64,000 nucleotides of DNA, taken from positions 1,955,001 through 2,019,000 of the forward strand of contig OZ020305.1 of assembly GCA_963971305.1 (NCBI GenBank). Direction: 5' to 3'. This DNA is from Arcuatula senhousia. Its lineage: Eukaryota; Mollusca; Bivalvia; Mytilida; Mytilidae. Numbering within the stretch: position 1 is the first letter of the stretch; every line of letters starts with the position of its first letter. The notes under the pieces are model-generated. The model saw nothing but the letters and a program-made list of their open reading frames with translations, was not told the origin of the DNA and ran no database searches. Positions 63,577-64,000 of this stretch are shown here, in pieces. A program made the translations under genes and the position numbers.

Positions 63577-64000
63577 ATCAATTGTGGGATTTGGTACTAG
63601 CGGATAATACAAAAAAACGCTTATGAAACTGGTTACAAACATTATCAAAGGTTCATGTTAATGCACAATATCAGCTTTAATAATTTACCTCCAATTTCAG
63701 AAGATATTCTCATTTATTTTTCTGCTCATTGTTATAAGGTTTTGCAACTTCAATACTCTACTATTAAATTGTATTTGTGTGGCATAAGGTACAAATATAT
63801 TCAAAGTGGTAGACGTGACCCATTACTGTCTGATAATAATTCATCTTTGTTGTCATTTGTATTTAGATAGATTAGCCTACATATTGAACGCAGTCAAAAA
63901 GCTGCAAACACCAAGCAAATATGTCAGACTACCTATTACCTACGATATCTTAGAGAAAATTATTTTTCGACTCCGACAAGGAGTGTTTTCATCTTTTATT
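63577..64000 (+). pseudogene. Tyrosine recombinase, N-terminal part, frameshifted
   Basis: The coding trace starts in one frame (QLWDLVLADNTKK), shifts at a run of seven A (63611-63617) into AYETGYKHYQRFMLMHNISF, and shifts again near 63862 to LDRLAYILNAVKKLQTPSKY...RLRQGVFSSF. This is the SAM-like core-binding domain that precedes the catalytic domain. The catalytic R..H-R..Y region lies outside the window. Confidence 0.75.

Larger units (their letters stand above)
60414..64000 (+). mobile_element. DIRS-like tyrosine-recombinase retrotransposon, right end outside window
   Basis: The order Gag - RT - RNase H - tyrosine recombinase is the hallmark of DIRS-type elements, which integrate with a recombinase and lack aspartic protease and DDE integrase. 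One stop and at least three frame breaks show that this copy is decaying. Terminal repeats were not located. Confidence 0.85.

Noticed and set aside
1..64000. CRISPR arrays, bacterial operons, rRNA or tRNA genes
   Set aside because: Tandem repeats here lack regular spacers, and the window is eukaryotic; no tRNA or rRNA signature was recognised by eye.

Overview
The window is AT-rich nuclear DNA from an animal, most likely a marine bivalve (mussel-like). Three observations support this. The genes are split by GT-AG introns. Several repeats have termini that I recall as typical of bivalve genomes. The reverse transcriptases belong to Penelope-like and DIRS-like classes, both common in molluscs. 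The species call rests on memory of such repeats and is not proven here.

One host gene fills positions 2517-49231 on the + strand: the 3' two-thirds or more of focadhesin (FOCAD/KIAA1797 family; DUF3730 and DUF3028 regions). I resolve 29 coding exons, all with AG/GT borders and with reading phases that close exactly, giving about 1386 codons. The N-terminal exons lie upstream of the window. The gene ends at a TAG at 49229-49231, followed by two AATAAA signals. Two oddities stand out. Exon 9 carries an in-frame TAA (23381-23383) in an otherwise well conserved stretch. Many exons are also accompanied by one to four decayed tandem copies of their own edge, often with the splice site kept ('exon echoes').

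The introns hold many transposable elements. There are three coding Penelope-like fragments (2887-3790, 7466-9500, 39240-39830) plus several tail-only copies. A long repeat with internal copies lies at 10357-12187. A Tc1/mariner-like MITE (12819-13359) abuts a long palindromic element (13361-14080). Terminal-inverted-repeat elements lie at 29762-30976 and 35160-36236. There are minisatellites at 983-1203, 19190-20010 and 24340-25225, and a 0.68-kb direct duplication (42588-43267 / 45274-45956).

Downstream of FOCAD no further host gene is visible. From 51143 to 54648 lies a GTTAAC-rich terminal-inverted-repeat element. Nested inside it is a nearly intact Penelope-like element on the - strand with a single frameshift in the reverse transcriptase. 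At 58516-59343 is a short element bounded by a perfect 12-bp inverted repeat with internal ~150-bp repeats. From about 60414 to the right edge lies a DIRS-like tyrosine-recombinase retrotransposon: Gag with a SAP-like motif and zinc knuckles, then RT, RNase H and the beginning of a tyrosine recombinase, broken by one stop and several frameshifts.
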